Source: an uncultured Bacteroidales bacterium (GTDB lineage: Bacteria; Bacteroidota; Bacteroidia; Bacteroidales; UBA1715). From it: DNA of 64,000 bases. Location of the stretch: positions 1 through 64,000 of the forward strand of contig CALAUG010000047.1 in assembly GCA_937892155.1 (NCBI GenBank), given 5' to 3'. The stretch's first letter is position 1, and every line of letters starts with the position of its first letter. The notes beneath the pieces were generated by a model. It saw only the letters and a list, made by a program, of their open reading frames with translations, was not told where the DNA came from and ran no database searches. Of the stretch, positions 1 through 9,142 are shown piece by piece. The position numbers and the translations under genes were made by a program.

Positions 1-914
1 AACAATATGGCTTGGATCCTTATAAAACATGCGAAGAAACTCAACCAATTTGTTTCGAAAACGCAAAATGGGCATACGTAGCTGGTTGTGCTATCGCTAT
101 TAAAGCTGCTGAAAAAACTGGTGATAAAAGTGCTGTGAAAGCTGCCGAAAACATTGGTATAGGTTTGCAGGCATTCTGTATCCCTGGTTCAGTTGCTGAT
201 GATCGTAAAGTTGGTTTGGGTCATGGTAATTTGGCTGCTCGTTTGTTGAGCGAAGAAACTCAATGTTTCGCTTTCTTGGCTGGTCACGAATCATTCGCAG
301 CTGCTGAAGGTGCTATCAAAATCGCTGCTAAAGCCGACAAAGTTCGTAAAGAACCTCTACGTGTTATTTTGAATGGTCTTGGTAAAGATGCTGCTCAAAT
401 TATCAGCCGTATCAATGGTTTTACATACGTACAAACTCAATTCGATTACTATACTGGCGAAGTAAAAGAAGTTAAGAGAATCGCTTATAGCGACGGACCT
501 CGTGCAAAAGTTAACTGCTATGGTGCTGACGATGTTCGCGAAGGTGTTGCTATTATGTGGAAAGAAGGTGTTGATGTATCAATCACTGGTAACTCAACTA
601 ATCCAACTCGTTTCCAACACCCAGTTGCTGGTACTTACAAGAAAGAAAGAGTATTAGCTGGAAAACCATATTTCTCAGTTGCTTCAGGTGGTGGAACAGG
701 TCGTACATTGCACCCAGATAACATGGCTGCTGGACCTGCATCATACGGTATGACTGATACTATGGGTCGTATGCACTCTGATGCTCAATTCGCAGGTTCT
801 TCATCAGTTCCAGCTCACGTTGAAATGATGGGATTCCTTGGAATTGGTAACAACCCTATGGTTGGTTGTACAGTTGCTTGCGCAGTTGACTGTGCTACTG
901 CAATGTCGAAATAG
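1..914 (+). CDS. GGGtGRT family protein, 5' end outside window
   Basis: The protein carries the motif GGGTGRT near residue 230 of the visible part, which names the GGGtGRT family, a conserved protein of anaerobic bacteria without a settled function. The visible reading frame is open back to base 3. The first possible start inside the window, a TTG at 12, lies within conserved-looking sequence, so the true start is probably upstream of the window. The C-terminus is glycine- and cysteine-rich (GNNPMVGCTVACAVDCATAM), which might bind a metal cluster; that is inference. A strong hairpin follows the stop codon. Family assignment is confident, function unknown. Confidence 0.85.
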   Translation, partial: QYGLDPYKTCEETQPICFENAKWAYVAGCAIAIKAAEKTGDKSAVKAAENIGIGLQAFCIPGSVADDRKVGLGHGNLAARLLSEETQCFAFLAGHESFAAAEGAIKIAAKADKVRKEPLRVILNGLGKDAAQIISRINGFTYVQTQFDYYTGEVKEVKRIAYSDGPRAKVNCYGADDVREGVAIMWKEGVDVSITGNSTNPTRFQHPVAGTYKKERVLAGKPYFSVASGGGTGRTLHPDNMAAGPASYGMTDTMGRMHSDAQFAGSSSVPAHVEMMGFLGIGNNPMVGCTVACAVDCATAMSK

Positions 915-929
915 TTTTAACTAATTCAT

Positions 930-967
930 AAAAAAAGTCTTCTACAGTAATGTGGAAGACTTTTTTA
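930..967. terminator. Bidirectional intrinsic terminator
   Basis: A stem of about 15 base pairs (arms 931-946 and 951-966, one G-T pair) with a 4-base loop has an A run on one side and a T run on the other. It therefore works as a rho-independent terminator in both directions, between the GGGtGRT gene and the convergent response-regulator gene. Confidence 0.85.
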
Positions 968-995
968 TTTGGTAATGTGCGTAGTAGGCAAGTAT

Positions 996-1637
996 TTAAA
1001 TCTCAAAAATACCGTTCTTTATGGCATAGACAACCAATCCTGCGGTGTTTTTTGCATCCGTTTTTAGCAGTAGGTTTTCCCTGTGCTTGTCTACCGTTCG
1101 CTTGCTGATACAAAGTTGGTCGGCAATTTCCTGATTGGAAAGTCCTTTGCAAATATTATAGAGAACTTCCACTTCACGGTCTGTTAAATCTGCAACTTGC
1201 TTCTCATCTTTTTTCTTATACAGGTTTTGGATGATTCTGTCAAGAATTTCTTGTGAGAAATAGTTGTTACCATCCTGTACTTCTAGAATCGCTTTTTGAA
1301 CATCTTCAAATTGAGAATTCTTCAAAACAAATCCGCGTACTCCTATGTCTATCATTTGCGTGTAGTATTCTTCATCGGAATAAAGCGATAGAGCAATAAT
1401 TTTTAAATCGGGATATTTTTCTAAGGCGCGTTTTGAAGCTGTTATACCGTCGATTTCAGGCATTTCAATGTCCATTAAGACAATATCAGGCCGTTCCGTT
1501 TCAATCTTTTCGAGAAAAACTTTTCCATTTTCCGAGTCGTGTATTTCGGAAATAAAACTACACGTTGAAAGCAGAAATTTCAAGCCTTCACGAAAGAGTG
1601 AATGGTCATCTACTAAGTGTATTTTTATTTTTTCCAT
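996..1637 (-). CDS. NarL/FixJ-family response regulator
   Basis: This is a two-component response regulator of 213 residues. The N-terminal receiver domain (about 5-120) has the acidic pair D10-D11, the phosphate-accepting D56 in LMDIEMP, S84 and K106. A LuxR-type helix-turn-helix follows at about 147-205 (LTDREVEVLYNICKGLSNQEIA). Its start overlaps the stop of the upstream histidine kinase gene by one base (TAATG), so the two are translationally coupled and almost certainly form a signalling pair. The targets are unknown; the adjacent MATE exporter is divergent from the pair and could be one, but the sequence does not show this. Confidence 0.93.
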   Translation of the reverse strand: MEKIKIHLVDDHSLFREGLKFLLSTCSFISEIHDSENGKVFLEKIETERPDIVLMDIEMPEIDGITASKRALEKYPDLKIIALSLYSDEEYYTQMIDIGVRGFVLKNSQFEDVQKAILEVQDGNNYFSQEILDRIIQNLYKKKDEKQVADLTDREVEVLYNICKGLSNQEIADQLCISKRTVDKHRENLLLKTDAKNTAGLVVYAIKNGIFEI

Positions 1638-2584
1638 TAGATTGTAACGTTTATAGAAACTTTCATACCGTTGTTCGGCGTACTGACGATTGTTATGGTA
1701 CCATTAATCGATTTGATTCTTGATTCCATATTTGAAAGCCCCATACCTTTATGTGGTAACGAAGCCTTATCAAAACCAATTCCATCGTCGGAATAATGCA
1801 ATGAAAGAATACCTTTATCTTGTTTAAGAGTGATAGTAATGTTTTGTGCCTGCGCATGACGGAGAGTATTCGTAATCAACTCACAAACAACGCGATATAG
1901 AACTGTTTCAATATTAAAATCGTACCGTATATTCTTAATGTTGGAGTCGAATTTTACCTGTACATCTTTCTTAATCATCACCGTGTCAAGGAAAGAATGT
2001 ATTGCACGTTCCAAACCGAAATTTGTTAAAATGTGTGGACTCAATTTGTTAGAGATTTCCTTGATAGTTATAATCGCTTCGTCAATAGCAAAATTTGTTT
2101 TCAAAAGAATTTGTTTGTCAGCTTCGGAGGTCACGTCCTTATTTACTGCGGAAAAAGCCATTTTAATAGAAGAAAGTATAGGACCTAATCCGTCATGTAA
2201 CTCTTTAGCAAACATCTGACGTTCGTGCTCTTCTGTTTTAACAATGGCGGAAAACACGCGGTTTTCGTTCTCTTTCGCGAGGTTTTCCATACGTCGCGTA
2301 TAATTGAAGAGCTTTTTTATATAAATGGTCCCTATGAATATTAAAAACGAAACAAGAACAGACATCCAGTTACTTAACAATGAAACATCGGAAATTTGTT
2401 CATTAACAGGAAGTTGCATAATGAATATAAAGTCGTAAATTCTCTGAAATGCCATGCAGCAAAATCCAATAGAAAGTACAATCCACGCTATGTTGTAGCG
2501 GGTACGTTTTATCAAACTAATTGCAAGTATTGATGCAACTAATTGAAATACAATCGATAAGAAAATTGCAATATTTAGTAGCAT
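1637..2584 (-). CDS. HisKA_3-type membrane sensor histidine kinase
   Basis: The protein has 315 residues. Three hydrophobic segments (about 4-25, 31-56 and 73-93) anchor a kinase without an obvious large extracytoplasmic sensor. The dimerisation/phosphoacceptor region shows the HisKA_3 motif KELHDGLGPIL with H130. The C-terminal ATPase domain has an N-box (ELITNTLRHA) and a G1 box (DDGIGFD). This architecture is the usual partner of NarL-type regulators, and the regulator gene follows with a one-base overlap. A near-consensus promoter (TACCTTTA) lies 17 bases upstream of the ATG. The signal sensed is unknown. Confidence 0.92.
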   Translation of the reverse strand: MLLNIAIFLSIVFQLVASILAISLIKRTRYNIAWIVLSIGFCCMAFQRIYDFIFIMQLPVNEQISDVSLLSNWMSVLVSFLIFIGTIYIKKLFNYTRRMENLAKENENRVFSAIVKTEEHERQMFAKELHDGLGPILSSIKMAFSAVNKDVTSEADKQILLKTNFAIDEAIITIKEISNKLSPHILTNFGLERAIHSFLDTVMIKKDVQVKFDSNIKNIRYDFNIETVLYRVVCELITNTLRHAQAQNITITLKQDKGILSLHYSDDGIGFDKASLPHKGMGLSNMESRIKSINGTITIVSTPNNGMKVSINVTI

Positions 2585-2600
2585 GTTTTATTATTTTGCG

Positions 2601-2608
2601 TAAAGGTA
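2601..2608 (-). promoter_or_regulatory. Possible -7 element of the two-component operon
   Basis: Read on the minus strand this is TACCTTTA, one mismatch from TAnnTTTG, 17 bases before the kinase start codon. Confidence 0.4.
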
Positions 2609-2675
2609 TTCATAAATTGATAATTGACAACATTGTGTGTTCAATCGTTTTCAACAAGTCAATAAATGGTGGTTG

Positions 2676-2706
2676 TTGATTCTCTATGATTAAAATACTA
2701 TTTTTG
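2676..2706 (+). promoter_or_regulatory. Promoter of the MATE gene
   Basis: TATTTTTG at 2699-2706 fits the Bacteroides -7 consensus TAnnTTTG. A TTG at 2676-2678 lies 20 bases upstream as the -33 element. The ATG follows 16 bases after the motif. Confidence 0.6.
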
Positions 2707-2722
2707 CGGCATTGATACGGCA

Positions 2723-4114
2723 ATGAAATTACGGATAACGGATGATACTCGCGATGAAATAGATTTCGCCAACGAGCCTGTTGGTCAATTGTTTCGTCGT
2801 ATGCTTGTGCCAACGCTTATAGGCATGGTATCTATAGTCGTCCTTAATTTTACTGACGGCGCATTTGTCGGACATGGTGTCGGGAGTAATGCGCTTGCTG
2901 CTATAAATATTGCTGCGCCGATATTCAACATTCTTACTGGCATTGGGCTTATGTTTGGAATTGGCTGCTCTGTGGTTGCAAGCATACATCTTTCTCGTGG
3001 TAAAAATAAGGCTGCAAATATAAATGTTACGCAGGCACTTATTGGTAGTGTAGGTCTTACTATTGCTCTGAGTATATTCATTTTGTCGGATTTGCCAAGA
3101 ACTTGTCGTTTATTTGGCAGTGACGAGGAATTGATACCATTGGCCAGCAGTTATTTAAAATGGATAGCGTTGACCGAGCCATTAATTATGCTGGATATGG
3201 TGTGCCGTTTTCTTGTCCGTCTGGATGGAAATCCGAAGTTGGCAATGTTGTGTTCAATATATGCATCTGCTCTCAACATATTTCTGGACTGGCTATTTAT
3301 TTTCCCTATGGATTGGGGACTCGAAGGTGCAGCGATAGCCACCAGTATTTCATTTTCGCTGTCGGGATTGGTTCAATTCGCATATATGATATGGTTTAGC
3401 AAGACTTTACATTTATATCATTTGAAAGTCACTTTAAAATCGTTGTGGCTTAGTTTGCGAAATGTGGGATATCAAATCCGAATGGGACTTTCTGCTATGT
3501 TAGGTGAGGTTTCCGTAAGTGGAACAATTATAGTCGGAAACTATATGTTTGTGGATTGTCTTGGCGAAGATGGCGTGGCGGCATATAGTGTGGCGTGCTA
3601 TTGTTTTCCTTTTATTTTTATGATGGCAAACGCTATAGTTCAGTCGGCACAGCCTATTATAAGTTATGCCTATGGTGTTGGAAATCGTCAACGTTTGAGT
3701 GACTCGTATCGTCAGATGATTGTATGGGCTTTGGGTGCCGGAATCGTTATGAGTGTTTTAATGTATTTTGGTGCTTCATTTGTTACGCAATTATTTATGT
3801 CTGCAAACGAGCCTGCTTTTGCTATTTGTGTTGACGGTTTGCCGTATTATGGCATTGGAATCTTCTTTGCTACGATAAATATTGTGCTTATTGGTTATTT
3901 GCAGAGTATAGAACAATCGGTTCAGGCAACAATATATACTATGCTCAGGGGATTTATATTCGTTATCCCTTGTTTCATATTTTTACCCAATGTTATGGGA
4001 AGAACTATAGGATTATGGCTTGCCATTCCAGCGGCAGAGTTGCTCACGTTATTCGTCATCGTCGTTGCTTTCATCATCAATCGCGATAGGATCTTCTTTA
4101 CCAGCAACAAGTAG
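2723..4114 (+). CDS. MATE-family multidrug/Na+ antiporter
   Basis: This is a 463-residue integral membrane protein with about twelve hydrophobic segments in two similar halves, the length and layout of the MATE exporter family. It begins with the family-typical stretch LFRRMLVPTLIGMVS followed by FTDGAFVGHGVG. Such proteins expel cationic drugs or metabolites in exchange for Na+ or H+; the substrate cannot be told from sequence. It has its own promoter and is divergent from the two-component operon. Its last 66 bases overlap the 3' end of rsmI on the opposite strand, so the C-terminus is coded in an antisense overlap. Confidence 0.92.
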   Translation: MKLRITDDTRDEIDFANEPVGQLFRRMLVPTLIGMVSIVVLNFTDGAFVGHGVGSNALAAINIAAPIFNILTGIGLMFGIGCSVVASIHLSRGKNKAANINVTQALIGSVGLTIALSIFILSDLPRTCRLFGSDEELIPLASSYLKWIALTEPLIMLDMVCRFLVRLDGNPKLAMLCSIYASALNIFLDWLFIFPMDWGLEGAAIATSISFSLSGLVQFAYMIWFSKTLHLYHLKVTLKSLWLSLRNVGYQIRMGLSAMLGEVSVSGTIIVGNYMFVDCLGEDGVAAYSVACYCFPFIFMMANAIVQSAQPIISYAYGVGNRQRLSDSYRQMIVWALGAGIVMSVLMYFGASFVTQLFMSANEPAFAICVDGLPYYGIGIFFATINIVLIGYLQSIEQSVQATIYTMLRGFIFVIPCFIFLPNVMGRTIGLWLAIPAAELLTLFVIVVAFIINRDRIFFTSNK

Positions 4115-4759
4115 TACAAATTCTCCTTTGGGTTGTTTCTTTTGGAAATGTCCTATCACTATGTCTATGGAACCTCGTACTACTTCCTGATACACTTTGG
4201 AAATTTCGCGTACGACCGCTACATTTCTATCGCCGATGAATTCTTTTATTTGTCCAAGAGTTTTTACTACTCGGTGCGGTGATTCATAGAAAATGATGGT
4301 GCGTGTCTCGTCTTTAAGATTTAGTAAACGTGTCTGACGTCCCTTTTTGTGGGGAAGAAATCCTTCAAAACAAAATCTGTCGGTTGTAAAACCGCTCATT
4401 ACTAATGCAGGAACAAACGCAGTTGCACCAGGAAGACATTCTACCTCTATGCCGTTTTCTATGCAGTTCTTGGTGATGAGATAGCCAGGGTCAGAAATTG
4501 AAGGTGTTCCAGCATCCGAAATCAATGCTGTTACAGTGTTTTCACGAATGATATCAAGCGTCTTGTCAAGAGTGGCGTGTTCATTAAATTTATGATGCGC
4601 CATTAATTTGTTCTCTATTTCAAAATGTTTCAGCAAATTTCCCGATGTACGTGTATCCTCCGCAAGAATTAAATCTGCGCTTTTTAGTACTTCCACGGCA
4701 CGGAAAGTCATATCTTGTAAATTGCCCACGGGGGTAGGAACGACGACAAGTTTTCCCAT
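4049..4759 (-). CDS. rsmI: 16S rRNA (cytidine1402-2'-O)-methyltransferase RsmI
   Basis: The protein transfers a methyl group from SAM to the ribose of C1402 in 16S rRNA. The N-terminus MGKLVVVPTPVGNLQDMTFRA is the RsmI signature, followed by AEDTRTSGNLLKH and the SAM-binding region ALISDAGTPSISDPGY. At 236 residues it is of usual length but ends in an acidic tail (DDESNDDDE), which is the part coded inside the 66-base overlap with the MATE gene. Its start overlaps the stop of the upstream acidic-protein gene by one base (TAATG), so the two are translated together. Confidence 0.95.
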   Translation of the reverse strand: MGKLVVVPTPVGNLQDMTFRAVEVLKSADLILAEDTRTSGNLLKHFEIENKLMAHHKFNEHATLDKTLDIIRENTVTALISDAGTPSISDPGYLITKNCIENGIEVECLPGATAFVPALVMSGFTTDRFCFEGFLPHKKGRQTRLLNLKDETRTIIFYESPHRVVKTLGQIKEFIGDRNVAVVREISKVYQEVVRGSIDIVIGHFQKKQPKGEFVLLVAGKEDPIAIDDESNDDDE

Positions 4760-5451
4760 TATTTTAAAAATCTGCGTTCAACAACTTGTAAGAAACCTTG
4801 TACTATAGAATCTTCAAAATCCCAGTTGAAGTTGTCTTGAATATACTTCATTGCTGCGTCAAAACTCTTGCTATCATTAAGTTTGTTGATAGATGTAAGG
4901 AACAATTCCTGATTGTTTTGAAATAATTGTGAACGATATATATAGCGTTCATTAATACTCAATGCACTGAATATATCAGAAACTGGTTTCATACCTAATT
5001 TGGAACCTAAATCATTAGATTGTTTTGAAATGAATGTCTCTGTATGTGAGTTGCTTAATTTTGAAGTAACTTCTTGTACTTCAATTACTTCTTTGGGTTC
5101 TTCTGGTGCGCTTTCTACTATGGGTTGTTCTTCAACACTATCCATAGTTCCTTGTTGCTCTTGTTCATCCAAGTCAAACAAAACATCCTCTGTCGGCTGT
5201 TCCTCAACTGGTTGCTCGTCAATAAAAGTCTCCTCATTAATCGTTTCAACAATAGACGGCTTAATAGAAGAAATAATTTCTTCGTGGCTGATTGTTTCGG
5301 TTGAATTCTTTATATAATCGTACAGATTCCGGATTTTTTGCAAAACAATATCCTTTTCAATAGCAGGAATGTCAACTACTGAATCATATTGATTAATATA
5401 CGATTCTACCTCTTTTACCAACGTTTTCGCGGTGTTCACTTTTTGTTCCAT
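4759..5451 (-). CDS. Conserved acidic hypothetical protein
   Basis: I do not recognise a named family. The 230-residue protein has a helical N-terminal segment of about 60 residues, a long acidic low-complexity middle rich in Glu, Gln and Pro (about 75-145), and a helical C-terminal domain (SDIFSALSINERYIYRSQLF... FLQVVERRFLK). There is no signal peptide, so it should be cytoplasmic. The ATG at 5451 is chosen over the one at 5469 because the promoter TACATTTG (5467-5474) would overlap the longer form. It is coupled to rsmI by a one-base overlap. Confidence 0.75.
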   Translation of the reverse strand: MEQKVNTAKTLVKEVESYINQYDSVVDIPAIEKDIVLQKIRNLYDYIKNSTETISHEEIISSIKPSIVETINEETFIDEQPVEEQPTEDVLFDLDEQEQQGTMDSVEEQPIVESAPEEPKEVIEVQEVTSKLSNSHTETFISKQSNDLGSKLGMKPVSDIFSALSINERYIYRSQLFQNNQELFLTSINKLNDSKSFDAAMKYIQDNFNWDFEDSIVQGFLQVVERRFLK

Positions 5452-5466
5452 ATTGAAAGTTTTAAG

Positions 5467-5474
5467 CAAATGTA
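5467..5474 (-). promoter_or_regulatory. Promoter -7 element of the acidic protein-rsmI operon
   Basis: Minus-strand TACATTTG fits TAnnTTTG and lies 15 bases before the ATG at 5451, which decides the start codon. Confidence 0.6.
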
Positions 5475-5514
5475 CAAGATTTAAAAAATTAAAAATGTTA
5501 ACACGAAAGTTTTG

Positions 5515-5522
5515 TACTTTTG
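5515..5522 (+). promoter_or_regulatory. Promoter -7 element of the NtrY-like kinase gene
   Basis: TACTTTTG fits TAnnTTTG, 19 bases before the GTG start at 5542. It is arranged back to back with the opposite-strand promoter at 5467-5474. Confidence 0.6.
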
Positions 5523-5541
5523 AAAAACAATTTTTTTATAA

Positions 5542-8500
5542 GTGACAGATTTTATACGAAAATATAAATTTTTGGTTTTTGCGTGTATAGTGGCTCTTAT
5601 CGGCTTGCTCATCATGCTTAAAGGTGTCGATGCAAATCTTTCGAAAAGTCAGATTAAGAACTTTCAAAATACAATCATAGAAAAGGAGTTAGTGTCGCAA
5701 GACTTATGTGGAAAATTGAATGATTTCCCTGTTGAGTCGGATATAAATTGGTACGAAAGTGTGCGTCTATCAAATCTTCGTACACTCGAACGACAGAATA
5801 TTTCTTTCTTTGTATTTGAAAACCAGAAAAATGTGTACTGGTCTGACAATACAGTGTCGCCGAATTATCAATTGTTGAAGCAGGATTCAAAGTTGTTTTT
5901 CAGCGGAAATGCGTGGTATTTGTTGACGTATGGAAAAAATGGCAATCGCGAGGTGTTTGTATTGACTCTCATAAAACATCAGTATCCGTTTGAAAATGAG
6001 TATATTAAGAATGGATTTCAGCACGATTTCAAGATTGATAATAATGTGGAAATCTACAATGACTTTCAATGTGATTCTACAATAGCAATCAACGATAGTA
6101 ACGGCGAATATTTGTTGTCTCTTTCTCCAAAAACTACCGAAAACGAAAAAATAGACGTGTCACGGGAGTTTAATCCGATTAGTATTGTTTGCCTGTTCCT
6201 TGCGTATATATTATTGTTGGTATTTTTTGCAAAATTTCCAACTGCGAATGTGAAAGTGTATCGTATGCTTCGTTTGATAGCGCTACTAGTAACTATTGCT
6301 TTTGGAGCGCTATTTGTCTATAATGACTTTTACGCATTGCATAAAGATGTTGAACGGTTGTTCTTGCGTCTGATTGTGACCATTTGTTTTGTGTATTTTG
6401 TTTTTACAATAAAAGAACGTCATAGAGTTGGATATCTTTTCATTGTTGCTTTTTCATTTGTTTCGGCTCTGTTGTGTGTTTGGGTGGGCGATACTATAGT
6501 AGATACATATCATGGCAATATCAACGTGGAGTTGTATAATCTACTAGCTGTCAATAGTTTAAGTTTTGTGTATTATATTTTACTTGGCCTTTCGCTGTTT
6601 GTGTATTTTGCTTTTAGTTTTCGCTGTTTGCGTGGCTTTGAATTTAAAAATCACGTTCAAATATTGGTTTGCGTCTTATTGGGAATCGTTTCATACGTGA
6701 TGTTGTCTCACAACTACGTGTATGTGATTTTCTATATCGTCACAATTGTTCCAATTCTTCTTTTCAAATACAAAAAACCTACGGCAGAGCCAACCTTATT
6801 CTTTAAAATACTATTGCTTGTCATTTCCGTATTTTTTGTGGAGTGGGCGGTGAGCGAACAGTTGTCACAAAAGAAAGCTTTTGAACGATACCAGTTGGCT
6901 AACGATTTAGCGGAGGAACAAGACCCGCTTGCCGAATCATTTTTGTCAAAAGTATATAAGTCAACCAGAAACGACAATACGTTAAAAGCCTTGATGACGC
7001 GTACAGATAATGATGTGGAAATAAAGAATTATCTGCAAAAAACGTATTTTACAGGTCTGTTGGAACAATATGAACTGGAATGTACGGTTTGTGGTACGGA
7101 TACGGCTTTTGTTGCAACCAATCAGTTGCCAAATTGCGAAAACTATTTCACGCAAATGCTGAAAACCAGTGGGAAAAGCATTTCCGACACTACTTATTAC
7201 TACGTCAACAACCAAGATGGAAACATAACGTATTTTGATTCAATTCAATATAATTTGGCAAATGGTACAATCTCCAAATTATACATTGAACTGCATTCGA
7301 AACAAACTTCGCAGGATTATGGTTATCCAACTATTTTGCTTGATAAATCGGTACAAGCAAAAAGTCAGGGCGAATTTTCTTCTGCAAAATATAAAAATGG
7401 CGTTCTTATTTCAAAACGTGGCCGTTGTCCATATTCGCATACGTTAAAAATCAATGGAGAAGAAGAATATACAACGATTTACGACGAGCAGCATCATGTG
7501 GTTCATTTGGCATATCGCATCAATGACCAATTTACGGTGGTTGTAAGTAATCGTACTCTTAGATTGAGTAATTACTTAATATGGTTCCCGTACATTTTTA
7601 TGATTTTCTTCATATTGCTGTTTGCATCTGAAAAATTGTTCGGCACAAAGGAGAAAACAACAAGAAATCATTCACTTTCGACTCAAATACGTCATTCCCT
7701 TGTTGGATTGTTGGTTGGCTCATTTTTGATTGTTGGTGTTATAGGTGTACTTTTTATAAATGCTCGTAATGACCGTCAGCAACAAAATTTCTTGGAAGAA
7801 AAAATGCAGTCGATTGCAAATGAATTTTCCTTGTATTACAAGGATTACGATATAATTTCGACAAATAATAGAATCGAAATTCAGGATGCTTTGCTGCATT
7901 TGGCTGATATTCACTCTACCGATATTAATTTCTATAATCCAACAGGAATTTTGATAGCATCGTCGCGTCCGGAAATCTTTCAGTTCCGCTTGTTGAATGA
8001 AAAAATGGCTACTAATGCTTATTTCCAATTGATTGTAAAAGATAGACCAAATTTTTCACAGGAGGAATCTATTGGAAATCTTCAGTTTATGTCTTCGTAT
8101 ACCGCAGTGACAAATAGTCAAAATCAGATTTTGGGCTATTTGAACTTGCCTAATTTCTCAAATCAGGAGGAATTCACACAACAATTTGGTGGTTTAATAG
8201 TTGGACTTTTGAACTTGTTCGTGATATTGCTGATTGTATCAACGATACTTTCTGTATTTGTTGCAAAAAAAATTACAGCACCGTTGGCTATTTTACAAGA
8301 AAAAATGAAAAATGTCACTGTCGGTACAGAAAATGAAAAAATAGAACTTAATGCTCCTGATGAACTGAATGGTCTACTCGACAACTACAACACTATGATA
8401 GACCAATTGGATAGTAGTGCAGACAAGTTGGCGAAGGCAGAACGCGAAATGGCCTGGCGCGAAATGGCACGGCAGATTGCCCACGAGATAAAGAATCCGC

Positions 8501-9111
8501 TTACGCCGATGAAGTTAAGCATCCAGTTGTTAAATCGCTCATGGGACGAAAAGGACGAAAAGTTTGAAAAACGCTTGAAGTCAATCTCCAAAACAATGAT
8601 AGAGCAAATTGATACTCTTGCGGAAACGGCTACATCGTTCTCTGATTTTGCAAAGTTGTCAAAAGTAAATCTCGAGCCAATCAACATAAATGAACTGATT
8701 CAAAATTGCGTTACCTTGTTCGGTCAAGAAGAACATATATCAGTTATAGCTGATTTACCTGAAGAGGTGATAACTGTACTTGCCGACAAGGAAAAAACCA
8801 TGCGTTTGTTCAACAATTTGGTGAAAAATGCAATACAGGCAATTCCTGTCAATCAGAAGGGTGTTGTATCTGTTTCGTTACAGAATGCTGGTGAGTATGC
8901 GTTGATTGCTGTACAAGATAACGGGCGTGGAATTGACGACGAAGTGAAACAACACATTTTTGAATTACATTTCACTACGAAATCAACGGGAAGCGGTTTC
9001 GGACTTGCTATCTGCAAAAATATTGTCGAAGGCTGCAAGGGAGAAATTTGGTTCGAAACCGAAGTTGGTGTTGGAACTACGTTCTTTGTGAAATTACCGA
9101 TAATGAAATAA
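5542..9111 (+). CDS. Large NtrY-like membrane histidine kinase
   Basis: At 1189 residues this is far longer than a usual sensor kinase. A first membrane helix (about 9-27) is followed by an extracytoplasmic part, then a block of about seven membrane helices (about 210-440), a second extracytoplasmic domain, further helices near 680-760, a third sensor-like segment, and a helix with HAMP linker near 890-950. The kinase core has the H-box IAHEIKNPLTPMKLS with phosphoacceptor H981, then an N-box (NNLVKNAIQAI), DNGRGI and GSGFGLAI. The NPLTPMKLS form is typical of NtrY-type kinases. The start is GTG, 19 bases after a promoter motif. No response regulator is adjacent. Confidence 0.88.
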   Translation: MTDFIRKYKFLVFACIVALIGLLIMLKGVDANLSKSQIKNFQNTIIEKELVSQDLCGKLNDFPVESDINWYESVRLSNLRTLERQNISFFVFENQKNVYWSDNTVSPNYQLLKQDSKLFFSGNAWYLLTYGKNGNREVFVLTLIKHQYPFENEYIKNGFQHDFKIDNNVEIYNDFQCDSTIAINDSNGEYLLSLSPKTTENEKIDVSREFNPISIVCLFLAYILLLVFFAKFPTANVKVYRMLRLIALLVTIAFGALFVYNDFYALHKDVERLFLRLIVTICFVYFVFTIKERHRVGYLFIVAFSFVSALLCVWVGDTIVDTYHGNINVELYNLLAVNSLSFVYYILLGLSLFVYFAFSFRCLRGFEFKNHVQILVCVLLGIVSYVMLSHNYVYVIFYIVTIVPILLFKYKKPTAEPTLFFKILLLVISVFFVEWAVSEQLSQKKAFERYQLANDLAEEQDPLAESFLSKVYKSTRNDNTLKALMTRTDNDVEIKNYLQKTYFTGLLEQYELECTVCGTDTAFVATNQLPNCENYFTQMLKTSGKSISDTTYYYVNNQDGNITYFDSIQYNLANGTISKLYIELHSKQTSQDYGYPTILLDKSVQAKSQGEFSSAKYKNGVLISKRGRCPYSHTLKINGEEEYTTIYDEQHHVVHLAYRINDQFTVVVSNRTLRLSNYLIWFPYIFMIFFILLFASEKLFGTKEKTTRNHSLSTQIRHSLVGLLVGSFLIVGVIGVLFINARNDRQQQNFLEEKMQSIANEFSLYYKDYDIISTNNRIEIQDALLHLADIHSTDINFYNPTGILIASSRPEIFQFRLLNEKMATNAYFQLIVKDRPNFSQEESIGNLQFMSSYTAVTNSQNQILGYLNLPNFSNQEEFTQQFGGLIVGLLNLFVILLIVSTILSVFVAKKITAPLAILQEKMKNVTVGTENEKIELNAPDELNGLLDNYNTMIDQLDSSADKLAKAEREMAWREMARQIAHEIKNPLTPMKLSIQLLNRSWDEKDEKFEKRLKSISKTMIEQIDTLAETATSFSDFAKLSKVNLEPININELIQNCVTLFGQEEHISVIADLPEEVITVLADKEKTMRLFNNLVKNAIQAIPVNQKGVVSVSLQNAGEYALIAVQDNGRGIDDEVKQHIFELHFTTKSTGSGFGLAICKNIVEGCKGEIWFETEVGVGTTFFVKLPIMK

Positions 9112-9142
9112 AGATAAATCCCCTAATTCCCCGATTCCTCAA

